DNA from: a bacterium
GTDB taxonomy: Bacteria; Patescibacteriota; Minisyncoccia; Phycocordibacterales; UBA918
Reading direction: 5' to 3'
Assembly: GCA_002710785.1 (NCBI GenBank)
Contig: PAMC01000016.1
Span: forward strand, 26,905 to 90,904
DNA: 64,000 nucleotides
A model generated the notes under the pieces. That model was not told the origin of the DNA and searched no databases. It was given only the letters and a program-made list of their open reading frames with translations. Shown here piece by piece: positions 25,799 through 39,300 of this stretch. The position numbers were made by a program, and so were the translations under genes. Each line of letters starts with the position of its first letter. Positions within the stretch are counted from its first letter, which is position 1.

Positions 25799-27310
25799 TT
25801 ATGCGCCAATGTTTTGCACCCAACCAAATGTGGCTTCGAAGTTCTCAAGAATAAGATCAATGATGTTCTTTTCTTGGATTGGGGTAAAGAGCACAAAGTT
25901 TTCGCTCTGCACACTGTTGCCCGCTTCGTCGGTACAATTGAGCCAGAACTGGTACACCGTTGCTGGCGCAAAGTCGACGATCACCTCCACGTGCCGCTCG
26001 GTATAGTTGATCTGCTCCGGCTCAATGGTGGTTGGTTCGACACCACCAGCCACACCCTCTCGGTACGTCAAGAGACAGTAGGCTGCTTCGTCGGTACGCC
26101 ACTCAACAATGGTTTGGATGCGCGATTCGCTGCCCGGAAAGAGGGTTGATTCGTTGGTAACATTGCTGATAATCGGCGCTGAGGTATCGCGCACCGTAAT
26201 GAACGTAATCGGCTGACTCCGTACACGGTCGCCGCCACCATTCTCCGCGATCACAAACGCCACGTAGCGAGTACCGAGCGTTAGGTCGGCAATCCGCATC
26301 TGGTGCGTCGTCGCGAGCGTCGGGCGACCAACCGAGTTTTGCGCGCCGGTCGTGAGGTCTTGGTACTCAATGAGTGCCTTGGCGGGTACGGTTGTGTCCC
26401 AGGCTAGCGTTGCTGCATCCTCTTCCACTTTTACGATGCGGAGGTTGCGAATCTCTGGCAACGAAGCTTTGGTTCGGAAGGTAAAGTCGAGTGAACTACC
26501 GGTAATACCAAACTCGTCAGTTGAACGGACTTTAAAGTGGTACTCGGTAAAGGGCTCAAGGCCGATCAGGCGAATGGAGTGGTTGCTGGTATTGCCACCT
26601 GTGCTCGACTGCGAGAAGGCGTATACGTCTGGCTGGTACTGACTGGCCGGCGTAAAGAGTACCTCCGAAGACGCGGGGCGGTCAGTCGTCCACTCAACGA
26701 GCGCTGTTGTGGTCTCTGGGGTAACGGTCGGCGGACCAACAATAGTCAGGTCTTCGGTGATACCTTGTACCGCCTTTACGATTTCGTTCTGGATCTCTCT
26801 AATCTCTTGCGGATCCTGAATCTGTTTAATTTGCTCGATGATCTCATTGGTGGTCACCTCGTTCACCTGGCCTGGTCCAACGTCAACACCATCGCCGGTA
26901 CCACTATCGCTCGGGGTACCAGTTGTAGAAATGCGGTAGTCGGCTGAGATACCTTGGTTGCCGTCTTCGTCTGAGGAACCGACGCGGAAGTAGTAGACGC
27001 GCCCCGGTTCGAGATTCTCGAGCGTTACCTCGTGCGCCTGACGGACAGTTTCCGGCACACGTACGATGCCGTAGTCGGGCTGTAGTCCGTAGTTAACGAG
27101 TGAATCAGCATCTTCGTCGGTTTCCCACGTAATGCGTAGCGTCGTATCGTCGACGTTTTCGACTTGAACGTTCGTAATTTCCGGCGCCACGCCGTCGCCC
27201 ACCTGCGCTAAGGTAGCTGGGGTGAAATACCAACCGGTTACCAGATACACCAAAAGGACGCCGTAAGACCGAAACATTACTTGCATTGTACCAGTCACTG
27301 TTTTACTCAT
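25799..27310 (-). CDS. Exported fibronectin type III repeat protein
   Basis: The protein has 503 residues. A signal peptide ends near ATLAQ. About four Fn3-like domains follow: residues 42-130 (LRITWETDEDADSLVNYG with LENLEPGRVYYFRVGSSDED), about 195-290 (ALVEWTTDRPASSEVLFTP), 290-385 (TLAWDTTVPAKALIEYQD) and 385-485 (IVEWRTDEAAYCLLTYREG). A short helical linker (NEIVKAVQGI) separates the first two. The C-terminus has no anchor. Fn3 arrays in CPR surface proteins are usually spacers or adhesive stalks. It lies 19 nt after the giant gene and 6 nt before the ABC ATPase, suggesting it is made together with both. AGG lies 8 nt upstream of the chosen ATG. Confidence 0.85.
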   Translation of the reverse strand: MSKTVTGTMQVMFRSYGVLLVYLVTGWYFTPATLAQVGDGVAPEITNVQVENVDDTTLRITWETDEDADSLVNYGLQPDYGIVRVPETVRQAHEVTLENLEPGRVYYFRVGSSDEDGNQGISADYRISTTGTPSDSGTGDGVDVGPGQVNEVTTNEIIEQIKQIQDPQEIREIQNEIVKAVQGITEDLTIVGPPTVTPETTTALVEWTTDRPASSEVLFTPASQYQPDVYAFSQSSTGGNTSNHSIRLIGLEPFTEYHFKVRSTDEFGITGSSLDFTFRTKASLPEIRNLRIVKVEEDAATLAWDTTVPAKALIEYQDLTTGAQNSVGRPTLATTHQMRIADLTLGTRYVAFVIAENGGGDRVRSQPITFITVRDTSAPIISNVTNESTLFPGSESRIQTIVEWRTDEAAYCLLTYREGVAGGVEPTTIEPEQINYTERHVEVIVDFAPATVYQFWLNCTDEAGNSVQSENFVLFTPIQEKNIIDLILENFEATFGWVQNIGA

Positions 27311-27329
27311 ATCATGTACCTGTTGTTAT

Positions 27330-30300
27330 CTAGTCGGCTGTGGCGGTAAAGGTGTTGATGCCACTGTGTGGTTCACTAGCGGTTCCAAACGGAATAGCAA
27401 TGCCCCAGTAGAGCGCGTCCGTCACCAGTGGCGTGCTGGTCGTTGGTTTATTAAGGTCAACCTCAATAGAGCTGCCAATCTCAGAGAGTGTAATACAGGC
27501 CGTACAGGTAGTGTGGTCAAAGGATGAGGTCGCAAATTTCTGCTGCGTTACATCAATGATTGAGACGCCGCCATTGGACATGTCAGTACCCGACACATCA
27601 ACGTCGAGTGCCTCATTACCAAAGTTACTAATGTTTGATACTGGGTTACTACCACTGGCAGTGACACCATTAATGTCGAGTGTGCCGTAGCCAATGAGAT
27701 TATCAACCGAGATACTGCGTAGCGTGCCAACGTCGATTATGCCTGTTGAGGTTTCAAAGTCACTGTTTGTTGCGGCGTCAGCCACTTCAACGTAGGCGTA
27801 CCACTCTTCTCCCTCATACGGAGAGCCACCGTCGGTCGGGTCAGTGTGGAAGGCAAAGTCAGCGGTACATGAGAGGCTACAGCTAGTACCGCTACAACCT
27901 GAGAGCACACAACCTGTACCAAGAGTCGTGACGTAACAGTTGTTGTCGTCTGGTGTACAGCTCGCCCCCACTGTGGTGCGGTAGAAGGTGGTGGTCGCTG
28001 CCACAATATCGGCATACCCATTAAGGTCAGTGACTGTGGTACTTGCTACTACTGGTGTAGTGGTGCCTGGGCTGAGCACTATGTCACTCCCATCGTTAAG
28101 CGTCACCACGCCAACCGACGGCGCAAACTCAAGCGTGAGCTCTGGAATACTGGCGTAGGAGTCAAGTGCCGTGCCGGCGTTCGTGACACGGAAGCAGTAC
28201 GCATCTTCAGTCGCGTTGCTAGTTAGATTAAGCGCGTACTCGAGCTCAGTGTAGTACTGTTGGTTGACGTCTACGAATCCGGTCTGGTTATCGGTGTTGC
28301 TGACGATCTCACCAGCGGAGAACGTGCCTGACGGAATGATAAGATGGTCAGTCGTCGGATCACCACTGCTCACTTGAGTCGTGTTAATCATACAAACAGG
28401 GCTCACTCCACAACTACCGGCCGCGGGCACCGAGCTGTAACTACCGCCACTCACTGCCTCACACGTTAAGGCGACGCCCTTGCCAGCATACTCTAGTCGA
28501 AACTCTTGGTTTGTAATATCGAGTCCTGAATTCTCAACCGCTACTCGCAAACGCGCCACGTCACCAAAGTCGTAGCCTGAACCAGCTACCCCCTGCGGTG
28601 CACGCCACGTGGCTCCGCCGTCAACCTGCTCTGCGCCAAAGTACACAGTCGGTTTATTATCGAGTCGTGGGTAGGACACAAAGCTGTCCCAGCCGCCGTA
28701 GAAGCCCCAGAACGTGAAGCCAAAGCCGCCGCTTGTGTAATTAGAATCTGTGGCGGTGGTTGACGCCACGAGCGTGCCGCCGCTGTTGTAGAGCCGCACG
28801 TCGATGGTGTCGTCGGTCTGCCAGTCGACTTCGATCTCGTACCAGCCAGTACTGTACGTGACGTTTGTTTGGTCGAGTACGACTACACCACCTACCAAGT
28901 CGGTACTCTCTGCATCACGAACCAAAGAGAGACGGTCGGTACCCTGTAGCTCGATACACACACCGTAGTTTTCGTTGGTAGTACCTGGTGACTGCACACC
29001 AAAGAGTGTACAAGACTCGTCAGATCCACTCGCGTCCACATACTGACGGTACCGGATAATCTCGCCTTGGCTCACTGTCTGGTCGAAGGTAAAGATACCA
29101 TCGGTTGCTTTGGCTGTTTCATTACCATTTGTGTCGAGACCGTTAGAGCCACCCCACGCGTAGGTACTACCAATGTTAAAGAGTGTCGTGTCGCCGCTGT
29201 ACTCACTTAAACTGCCACTCTCAAAGTCGTCAACGGCCGTGAAGACGAGGGTGCTGCTACTGGTCGTTGTGGCGGTGAGGTTGTCGTAGTACATGTAGAT
29301 CTGCGTTGTTGAGGCAGCTGGCAGGCTCGGTACTTCAACCCACACATCTGCGCTCACGCCGGTGCTAAAGCGCTCGATCCAATGGTCGATCAGTACGGTT
29401 CCAGTGCTGTCAGTAAAGCGTAGGTCATCAAAGTCGGTTTGCATGTCAGAGTCGTACGTCACGCTCAGCAACACTGGCACATTGCTATAGGTGCTGGCAT
29501 CACCATTCTGCAGCCGCACCCGCTGCCGCGCATCCCAGTTGGTGTCGTACCACGTACTGGCTACTGCGCCTTCCCCACCGTCGTCGTTACGCCAGCGGTA
29601 CTCTGTCTGCTCAGTCAAGAGACAGGCGCTATCATCCCAACGAATAGAGCTACACGCATCTTCACCATCGACGTCGTAATCCTCACCACTAAGATCACCA
29701 AAGTGTGTGCTGAAAATCCAGCTGTTGGTCGAAGTGGCATCGAGAGTTACGTTGGCGCCACCGGTGAATCCACCATCGGTGAAGACGGCTTCGAGAATGG
29801 TCAAACCAGCATTTGCATCAAGCGCAGTCTGCGGCAGGGTAATCATAGTGGCAGTATTGGTCGCCTGGTTGAAGACACCTCGATCTAGGTCGCTTATGGT
29901 TGGGGTACCAACAAACGTCAAGCCACCGGCTGCCAGATCGTCGAAGGTGTACGTGTCTGCACTGAATGTTCCGCCACTGACAGTGAAGTCATACAGTGTG
30001 CTTGCCTCAGCACTCTGGATCGTAGTGCTGGCGCCAGTGGCGCCAATAATTTCCAAGGTGCCGCTCTCAAGAGTGAAGTTAGACAACGTGCTGGTCGCAA
30101 AGGTGACACTCACCGCCCGTGGACTTCCACCCAGCGCCACACCGTCAAAGTCAGTTGCGTAACTCCAGTACTCGTTTACGGTCTGACTGACGTACTCACC
30201 GTAGATTCTCAGGGCGCCGTCAGAACCAGCGTGGTCTTGTGAGTAGATTGAAGACGAGGCGCTCAGTGTGCTCACGAGGTAGTCGCTGTTCCAGAAGCGC

Positions 30301-33300
30301 ACATCGGTATCGCCGATAAGAGTGAGTGTATCGTAGGTGTCTCCTGTGCTGGCTTTGGTATTGGCACTAAAATTGGTACCAGCTGCTAAGATCAGCTCGC
30401 TATTAGTCCAGGTAGTGTTTGCGCCACCAACCGTGTTAGTGAAGACGCCGCCGACATAAAGAGTTTCACTGCTTCCGAGTGTAAACGCGCTAGCGCTCAA
30501 GAGACTAAAGTCGCTGGTTGATGTTGCGCTTGAGAACGTCCAGCCTCCTGTCGCGCTGTTTACTACCACGCGGTAAAACTCGTTGCTGCCTGGATCAACG
30601 GTTTCGCCCGTATCGGTAGAGTCGAAGAGGAGCGTGCTCGTTCCCACATCGAGTGTGCCGCTCGTGGCATCGAGCGAACCGCCAATTGCTGTAGAGCTGC
30701 TGGCCAGCCGTAGATTACCAGCAGCAACCGTCACATCACCCAAGAAGGCGCTCGTTGCATCGGTAACTGTGAAGCTGCCCGATCCGTCAACTTGCAAGCT
30801 CGAAAGATCGTTGCCGCCAGCAGTCAAGACATGGGTGCCTGTACCAGTAAGTCGAATGGTGCCGCTATTGTGTGCCACCGTGTCAGACACGACGAAGTCA
30901 GTACCGACGGTGAAGGTGCCGCCTGGAAGTGTTACCGTACCGGTGGCAACCGTAACGCTCGCCGTGGCAGTTGCGTTCGTATCGCTAATACTCCAACTGC
31001 CGCTACCTGCAAACTGTATTGTTGCAGCGTCAGATCCACCAAAAGTGATCGTGTTGCCCGCGTCTGTCGCGGTAAACGCGAGCACTCCGCCGTTAGCGTC
31101 GAAGCTACCGCCCGTATTAGTGAAGTCATTGGCAAAGGTGCTCGTCGCCGCTGGCAACGTCACGTCGCCATTGGTAATGGTGACGTCTCCATTCGCGGCA
31201 AAAGTAGTGTCGTTAACGGTCCACGAACCAGTACCATTGAAGGTGAGCGCACCAAAGGTTGCGTCATTGCTGTCGATTGAGCGACCGCTCTGGGTGCTGG
31301 TAAAGGTTAGCGCAGCGTCATTGAGCGCCAGTGTTGCACCAGCGCCACTTAGGAGCTCGCCGCCAATCGTGTGCGACTCACTGCCTGCGCCGGTAAACGT
31401 GGCATTGGCTTGTAGTTCGAGTGTGCCGGCATGACTAGCAGTTCCTGTACTGAGTGTGACATCACCGTCAGGGGTAAAGGTCTTACTATCCCACACAATG
31501 AGTTTTGTGTCTGTCGGGAAGGATACCGTGTTGGTACCGCCAGTTGTTGCAGTGAATGGAATGTCAGCATCGTCACTACTATCCCACACAGCCAGGTCAG
31601 CAATGCGTATAGCATCCGTGCTCTCGTGTCGCACAATCACGCGGTCGACGTAGACATCCATGTTGAGAATGTTTGAAATCGGATCAGCAGTCACTGTCGC
31701 GCCGGCCTCACTCTCACCGTCGATGTACACGATGATACTGTCAGACGGTCCAAAGCCGACATTAGTAAAGGTGTACGCACCAGTACCCGAGGCACAGGTA
31801 GTGCTGGCGCTCGTTAGACCAGCTACCACCAACCGCACATTCGGGGTACTGCCGTCACACTGGGTGTACCAGCTAGTCCCTTCGTCATTGTAGATATTTC
31901 CGGAAATTGAGATAAGCGCAGCTGAGTCACTCCACACGATTTCGCCAGGATCACCTGAGTCGGCGTCAAACGCCTCACCGTCGAGGTTACCGGTGTGGTT
32001 TGTGAAGCGCCACGATGAAACCGAAACTCCCGAAGTGGTGACGTTTACCGGGCTCGTCACACCACTCTCGTTAAAGGTGTTGCGATCAAAGTTCTTGGCT
32101 GGGTTCGCGTCGATCACGCTGCCAGCCACTGTCATCGCACTCGCATTATTATCGTCAACCAGCCAATCAACATTTACGATATTCACCACTGTCGGTGTGC
32201 CCGTAAATGAGAGACCCGCGCTATCAACGTCACGTGGTTCAGCGTCGAGCCATTCAGTGCTCGCGGTACCGCCAATAGTAAAGCTAAACTCGCCACTGCC
32301 TTGGTTTTGGATTGTCGTCGACGCGGTTGTGGAACCCATAACGTCGAGGCTACCACCAGTATACGTGACGCTTCCGCCCCCTTCGACGTACACATCAGCT
32401 TGGCGTGGTGAACCAAGGGCGGCACCATCCCAATCGGTGGTGTAGCTCCACGAATCGGTGTACGAAGCATTGCTGTACGCTCCAAAGATATATAGATCAC
32501 CAGCAACGTCGTTGTGATCCATCGAGTAAAGTGAGCTGCTCGCAGAAATGGTCGTCGTGCTGTAGCTACTGTTCCAGAATCGTGGTTGAGTGCCATTATC
32601 GACAACGAGCTCAGCGTAGTCATCAGCGTCAGTCTTAGTATTTACCTCATACGCCGTATTACCAAACAGCTTCAGAACGGAATTGCTCCAGTTCGTATTT
32701 GCCCCGCTGACAGTGTTGGTAAACACGTCACCAACTGCCAGCGTATTGCCTGGCTGTAGTGTAAAGGTGAAGGCGCTCGTCAAACTAAAGTCACCGGTAG
32801 TAGTTGCGGATTCGGTAAAGAGGTAGGTGCCGCCGCCGGCCACGCTCACATCGTAGAAATCGGAAGCGCCAGCCGCGACCGACGCCGTACCGGTCGCTTG
32901 CAAAAACTCTACCAAGCCGCCGTTGGCCGTGAAGACGCCGTCGTTATCGTAGCTACCGAATAGCTGCAGGCTGCTGGTATCACTAGCCTCAAGCGTACCG
33001 CGAGCGCCAATGTAAGTATCGCCCGCTACTACCGTTAATGGATCATTGGTGTCGAGCGTGAACGTAGTCGTACCGCGACTGCCGACAGTTAGATCACCAA
33101 ACACCTGCAATCCTGTTACCGGGGCTGTGACAGCAGTGCTACCCGTTGCTGCTTCGACAGCAAGGTCGAAGTAGGCCGTCCTGGTTACGGTACTGTTGCC
33201 TCCGTACGTGATACGACTGGTGTCTTCCAAGAAGGTGCCGTCCTCCACAAATACGGTACCGTCACCCGTCAGGTCCCACTGTGAACTCCCAGCGTCTAAG

Positions 33301-36300
33301 AGGTGCCCAGAGTCGATGGTAAGTCGATTGCGCACCGTCGTGGTTGCACTACCAAACGGTGTCGTCACTTGAGTAGCGGTCACACCATCACCGAGTACTA
33401 AGTTGTAGAACTGCCACGGGGTGGTGCCGCCTAAGGTATTGGTGCGATCAATCTCCACCGTACCATTGACCATGGCCACTGTGCCGTTGCCGGTGAAGTT
33501 ACCGTTGGTGATGGTTATATCGCTCGTACCGCTGAGTGTACCTGTAGCAACAGTGAGATTATTAATCACCGTAATTGGCGTTTGTACACCCCAGCCACCA
33601 CCAGCTCCAGTAAACGACACGGCCGTAAAGGCTAGGGTACTGCTCGCTGCACTGGCAATTGATTGACCAGTGGTGGTGGCTGTGAAGAGCACAGTTGAAC
33701 TCGGCGTATTGAAGGTGGCAGCAGTATCAAGATAGAGCGAGCCGCCGATAGTGAGCACTTCGGTACCGCTCATGTTTAAGGTGGCAGATGGCCCAAGCAA
33801 GAGTGAGCCATCTTGGGTAGATCCGCCAGAGCCAGCCAGGGTGATGTCGCCATTGCCGGTAAAGGTCTTACTATTCCAAACCATCAGGCCGCTACTCGCG
33901 CTTACAGTGAGTGAGTCTGGGGTCGTACTGGTAGAGACGGTAAATGGCACATCTCCATTATCTCCACTATCGAAGATGTTCATGTCCGCAATCGAAAGCG
34001 GGCTGATGTCTTCGTGTCGCACGATAACTCGATTTTGGTAGAGATCGAAGTCACTGATACTGTCGAGAACTGACACCGACGCTGGTTTAAGCGCAAACTG
34101 CACAACATTCACATCGTCGGTAGAGCCGCCAGTTGCGGTCGCGTCGCCGGTTGCACCAGCGCTCGTTTGTAGTTGCGAGGAGAGAAGCAGGTTGCGACTT
34201 CCTTGTCGAGCATCTTGCAGAATGGTGCTCCATGGTGACGTCGGTCCAACGAGATCATTGTCGTCAATGACGTACCAGGCTGCCAGCACGTACGACCCGT
34301 CGTTAGTGGTCGTAATACCAGGCGCAACTGGTGAGCTAGTATTCTGCTCGTTGCTCCAGACTGGGTCAGTATCAAAGATATCGCTGGTGTCTACCCCGCG
34401 GTACGCCCCAATCCAAGCGCTAAACTCCTCGGTGCCGGCAGTATCGTTATTCGTAAAGGCGTACGTCTCAGCTTCAGTGGCGGCGTTGGTAATCACTCGC
34501 GACCAGACCGCTGTGTACATATCGTTGCCGGTAGTCAGTCCGAGCTCCCCTTCTAACTGCCAACCAGACGGTGCGCTAATGTCAAACTCGTCTTCACGAG
34601 CAGTAATAGCAATCAACACATCACCATTCTCCACCTCGGGACGCTCGACAGTAAAGGTCGCACCGTTGGCCACCGTACCCACCGCAGTTCGCTGGTCTAC
34701 CAAATTAATAGTTTTGTACGGTTGTGCTGCTGCACCAAGCGGTGTCTTGGTTACAACTGCAGCAATTGCGGTACCAGTAGCGGTTGGGCTCGCGTCCGGG
34801 TTAAATGACATCTGGATCACCTGTGATTCTCGACCAATAGTGACGTTACCAAACTGCGCCGTACTGGTCGCGCCTGCTGGTCGGGCCACACGCGAGACAA
34901 CGCCAAGGTTATGGTTGGTGCCGTCTACAACGTTTTGTGCCCGTGTCGCCCAATTACCGCTCGGTACCGCCACGTCAGTGTCGTTAAATACGTGTGCAGC
35001 TGCAATCACCAGTGAGCCGTCGATCGTAGTGGTGGCAGTGGGTGCTATTGGATCGTACTCGTTTTGCAACTTACTCCAGTTAGTTGTTGCCGCAAGCGGA
35101 CTAGCTGTGTCCACGTTAAGTAAGCTGCCCATCCAGTAGTTGTACGTCTCGTTGTTGTCGGTAACTGGGAAATCGTAGCTCGCTGGCTCGGTGCTCGCAT
35201 CAGCCACCACCTTGTACCACGCGCCACTCGCAAGATCATCACCTGTCGTGTTACCAAAACTATCTATCGCCGTCCAACCGCCAAGCGTATTAATGAGCGG
35301 CTCATCGTCTTTACCGGCGATGAGGACCAAGACGCTATTATCAACCACGGTTGGTCGCGTTACGTTCATCAGGTTACTGGTGACTGTTCCAGTACCACTC
35401 GTCTCATCGAGAATTGCCACGTTTACTTCAGAGCTGCTGGCGGTACTACTTAAGAAGGCGGTAATCTTAGGTTCACCAACGTAGGTCACGCCAGCTACTT
35501 CGTATGCACCCGTTGCTGCATCACACGACGTTTGGTAGGTCGTGCCACCATCAATTACCACCGTGACGACGGCTGTACTATTGTTACAGACTGGAGCACC
35601 CATCGGCGTCACACCATCATCGGCGTACACTACGCCACTGATACTAATGTTGTAGTTACTATCGTCCCACTGGATAGAGCCTGGGTCGCCATCGTCGGCG
35701 TCAAACGCCTCACCGTAACGATCGCCACCGCCGCCAGTAAAGAGCCAGTACGTACTCGGGGTACCGTCAGTGGTGACGTTAGCGCCGGCTGCTGTAGAAA
35801 CCGTACTGGTAGCGTAAAACTCATCCGGTTGGAGGAAGTTCCTAAACTCTGCGTCGATCCAGTCTGTGCCCTGGGTACTGGTAGCAAAGCGCAGCTCATC
35901 GACCTGAATCTCACCGTACGTACCGCCCTGGTAGCGACCAATCTTGAGGCCAGTGTTGGATGGATTCTGTGATGAGCTAATCTGCGTCACTGTATCTTGC
36001 AGCGTATTATCTTCGTAGATGAGGTTGTTCTCACCATCGGTAGCTCGTCCAATCGTGGTGAAGTGGTGCCAGATAGTGTTGTTGTACGGGCTCACAGTGT
36101 ACTCACCGCCACTGGTAATACCAAAGAAGTGTCGCCCGCGGTTGGTTAGATCGTAGTTCGGCATAAACGCGAGGTAGGTGCCGTTGTTGGTGCCGTTACC
36201 GGTACCAAACTGCCACAGCGCACCAGTGTCAGTGTTGGTCATGAAGTAGAGCCCTGAGGAGATGAGGTCATCGCCAGAGGTCCACGTCCAGCCGGCAGAT

Positions 36301-39300
36301 TGGAGCATTACGTTGCTGGTGGTGGTGTCTACCGCCTGACCCAGCTGGCCCGAAGTTGTTGCTGCGGTACCAACCGCCGGGAGGAGAGTGCGGCCGTTGC
36401 CTGTTTCGTCGGTAATACTCACGGTTGGATCCTCGTTGAAGTGGTACACCGCCTCGTAGTTATCCCACACCGCTTCTGAGCCGTAGCGATAAGTAGCGGC
36501 GTACGCTGAAGCCGTTGGATTGTTGTAGTGGATGTAGAAGGTAGTATCCTGCGCGGCACTCACGGCTGGGGCTAAGAAGTGGAGCTCACCGGTCTGGGTT
36601 GTAGTATTAATTTCGACCACATCAATCGGAAGTTCATTGGCGCCAGCTGTAGTTACCCGAATGTCAGCACCGTCACTTTTAACATTACTCCAGAAGTCAC
36701 TGCCGAGACTGGCTAGATTGACGTAGACCGGATACTCAGTGAGCGTGCTCAGGGTGCTGCTAGCTGGAACAGTGAGCGTTAGTTGACTGTTCCAATCTGC
36801 ACTGTAAACATTGGTGGCCGTGGTTGAGGCAAACGACACGCCGGTAAACACCGAAGATGGCTGCGCGTTCATGGTCGCTGCGTCAACCGTAATACCCGTG
36901 CGTCCAGCTGGTACCGCTATGTCAGTTTGTGTGAGCGTACTGATCGTGGTGCCATTGCGCAACTCAATACCTTCTGCACCCATCCCGCTAAAGTCTGCGT
37001 ATTGACTCGCAAAGGTGGCATTTTCAAGATTAAGTTGGTAGAGACCAAACAATACGGACACGGTGGTGGTGCTAGTCGCATCACCGAGGACCGATAACGT
37101 AGTACTGGTGCCGAAGGTGAGCTCAGAGCCATTACCAATTTCTACCGTAACCGGCCGCTCATTACCGCCTGTAAGATCGGTACCATCAAAGTCGGTAGCA
37201 TAACTCCAGTGTTCGGTACCACTCATACGCTGGTACTCACCATAGACGCGCAGCAAACCATTAGTGCCACCAAAGTCTGGGAGATACAGCGATGAGGTAT
37301 CGAGAATGGTCGACGTAGCGATGGTTGAGTTCCAAATGACGATGTCGGAATCGTTAGATACCTGAATCGTGCCGTAGTCGTCACCGTCGTCGAGGCGGCC
37401 GGTAATTGTGTAGTCGCCACCAGTGAGAACAATAGTACTGTCGGTCCAGGTAGTACTAGTACTAGCAAAACTATTTGTGAAGATGCCGCCAACGGTCATA
37501 ACCGCGTCAGGGGCGAGTGTGAATTGTGTACCGTTAACCAACCGTGCGTCATTAACAACATCAACATTGCCGCTCGGAGTCCAGTCACCACCCGCGGCAT
37601 CAAAGACCAAGTTGTAGAAGCTGTTGTCTTCGATGCTGATGGTTTCGTTACCAGCTGAACTATCAAAGGTGGTGGTAGCGGTATTAGCATCAAAGAGACC
37701 GTCGAGGGTGGTCATTGAGCCACCAATGGTTAACGTGTCATTTGGCGCGATAAGCTCAGAACTCTGCACCACCACGTTACCGTCTATATCGGTAGTGGAC
37801 TCTTTTAAGATAAAGCGCGGTACCGCGTCAGTGAAACTCTCACTGCTCGCAGCTACACCATAAAACGCTGTTGGTGTGTTGCCGTTGGTGTACTCAGCAT
37901 CAATCCAGGCAGTAGATGGCGTGGTGCTGCTAAAGCGCAGCTCGTCAATCTGAATATCCATGTAGACAGTAGTCTGGTACGCACCAACCCGCAAGCCAGT
38001 ATTCGAAGGATTCTCTCCATCGGCTGTCTGTGTCACCGAGTCACGAAGAATATTATCCTCGTAGATTTGGTTAGTCTCGCCAATCGCAGCACGACCGACG
38101 GTAGTAAAGTGGTGCCAAATAGTACTGTTGCGCGTGAAGCGGAAGTCGCTACCGGACGTCTCACCAAATCGGAAGTAGCCTCGATCGCCACTGTCATACC
38201 ACGGTAGGTAGTGCAGGTAGGTATCCTCACTACCGCCCACCGCTACACCAAACTGCCACAATGCACCCGTATCGACCGCCGACTGGAAGTACCAACCAGA
38301 TGAAACCATGTCTTCTCCGGCTGGCCAGGTCCAACCGGCGTTCTCGAGTCGAACATTGCCGCTAGTGGTATCAAGGGCTGTGCCAAGAGTACCGGTCGTT
38401 GTGGCTGGTGTACCAATGGCTGGAGTAAGGTCGCGGCCGTTGCCTGTTTCGTCGGTAATACTGATAGTTGGATCCTCGTGGAAGTGGTACACCGCCTCGT
38501 AGTTATCCCACACCGCTTCTGAGCCGTAAGCACTATCGGAAGCCGGTGCAGTTGCGTCGGCGTTTGCAAAGTAGATGTAGAACGTCGTCGTTGCTGTATC
38601 ACTGATACTATCGGCTAAGAAGTGGAGTTCGCCGGTCTCACCCACCGCATCAAACTCAACCACATCAACCGGCAACGCAACGAACCCACTGCCGTTTGCG
38701 ACACGAATGTCAGCGCCATCGCTCGCCACTCCATTCCAAAAGTCGGAGCCAAGGGTACTGAGGTCAACGTAAACCGGGAAATCACTAAGTGAGGCCTCTA
38801 CCGTGTTTGGTGCAATCGTGAGCGCTACCCGTTCGTTCCAGCCACTGCCATACCACGGCAAGCTGCTTAGGGTTCCAAACTGTACATCATTAAAGGCTGA
38901 GCCATTAGTGCGTACTTGTTCTTCGTTCGTCGAGCTAAAGAGGACCAAACCGCCATTGTTAGAGAACGAGCCACTGCCAGTTACCGTGAGCGTGTCGCCA
39001 ATCGACAGATTGCCGCTTGGGAAGGTAACGGTACCGTCACTTATAGTTACTGCACCAGTAGCGGTGGCGTGCGTATCGGTAATACTCCAGCTGCCGCTGC
39101 CGTCAAAGGTGACATCATCTAAGATATTTAAGAAGGTGGTGCCGCCTAACGTAACCGTTTCTGCTGCACTACTTGTAAACTCGAGCTCAGCGTTGTTGTG
39201 CATGAACGTGCCTTGGTTGAGGAACGACCCACCAACAGTTAGTTTTGTCGTTGGGAAGGTAACGGTACCAGTTGCAACAGTGAAGTCATCATCAACCGTA

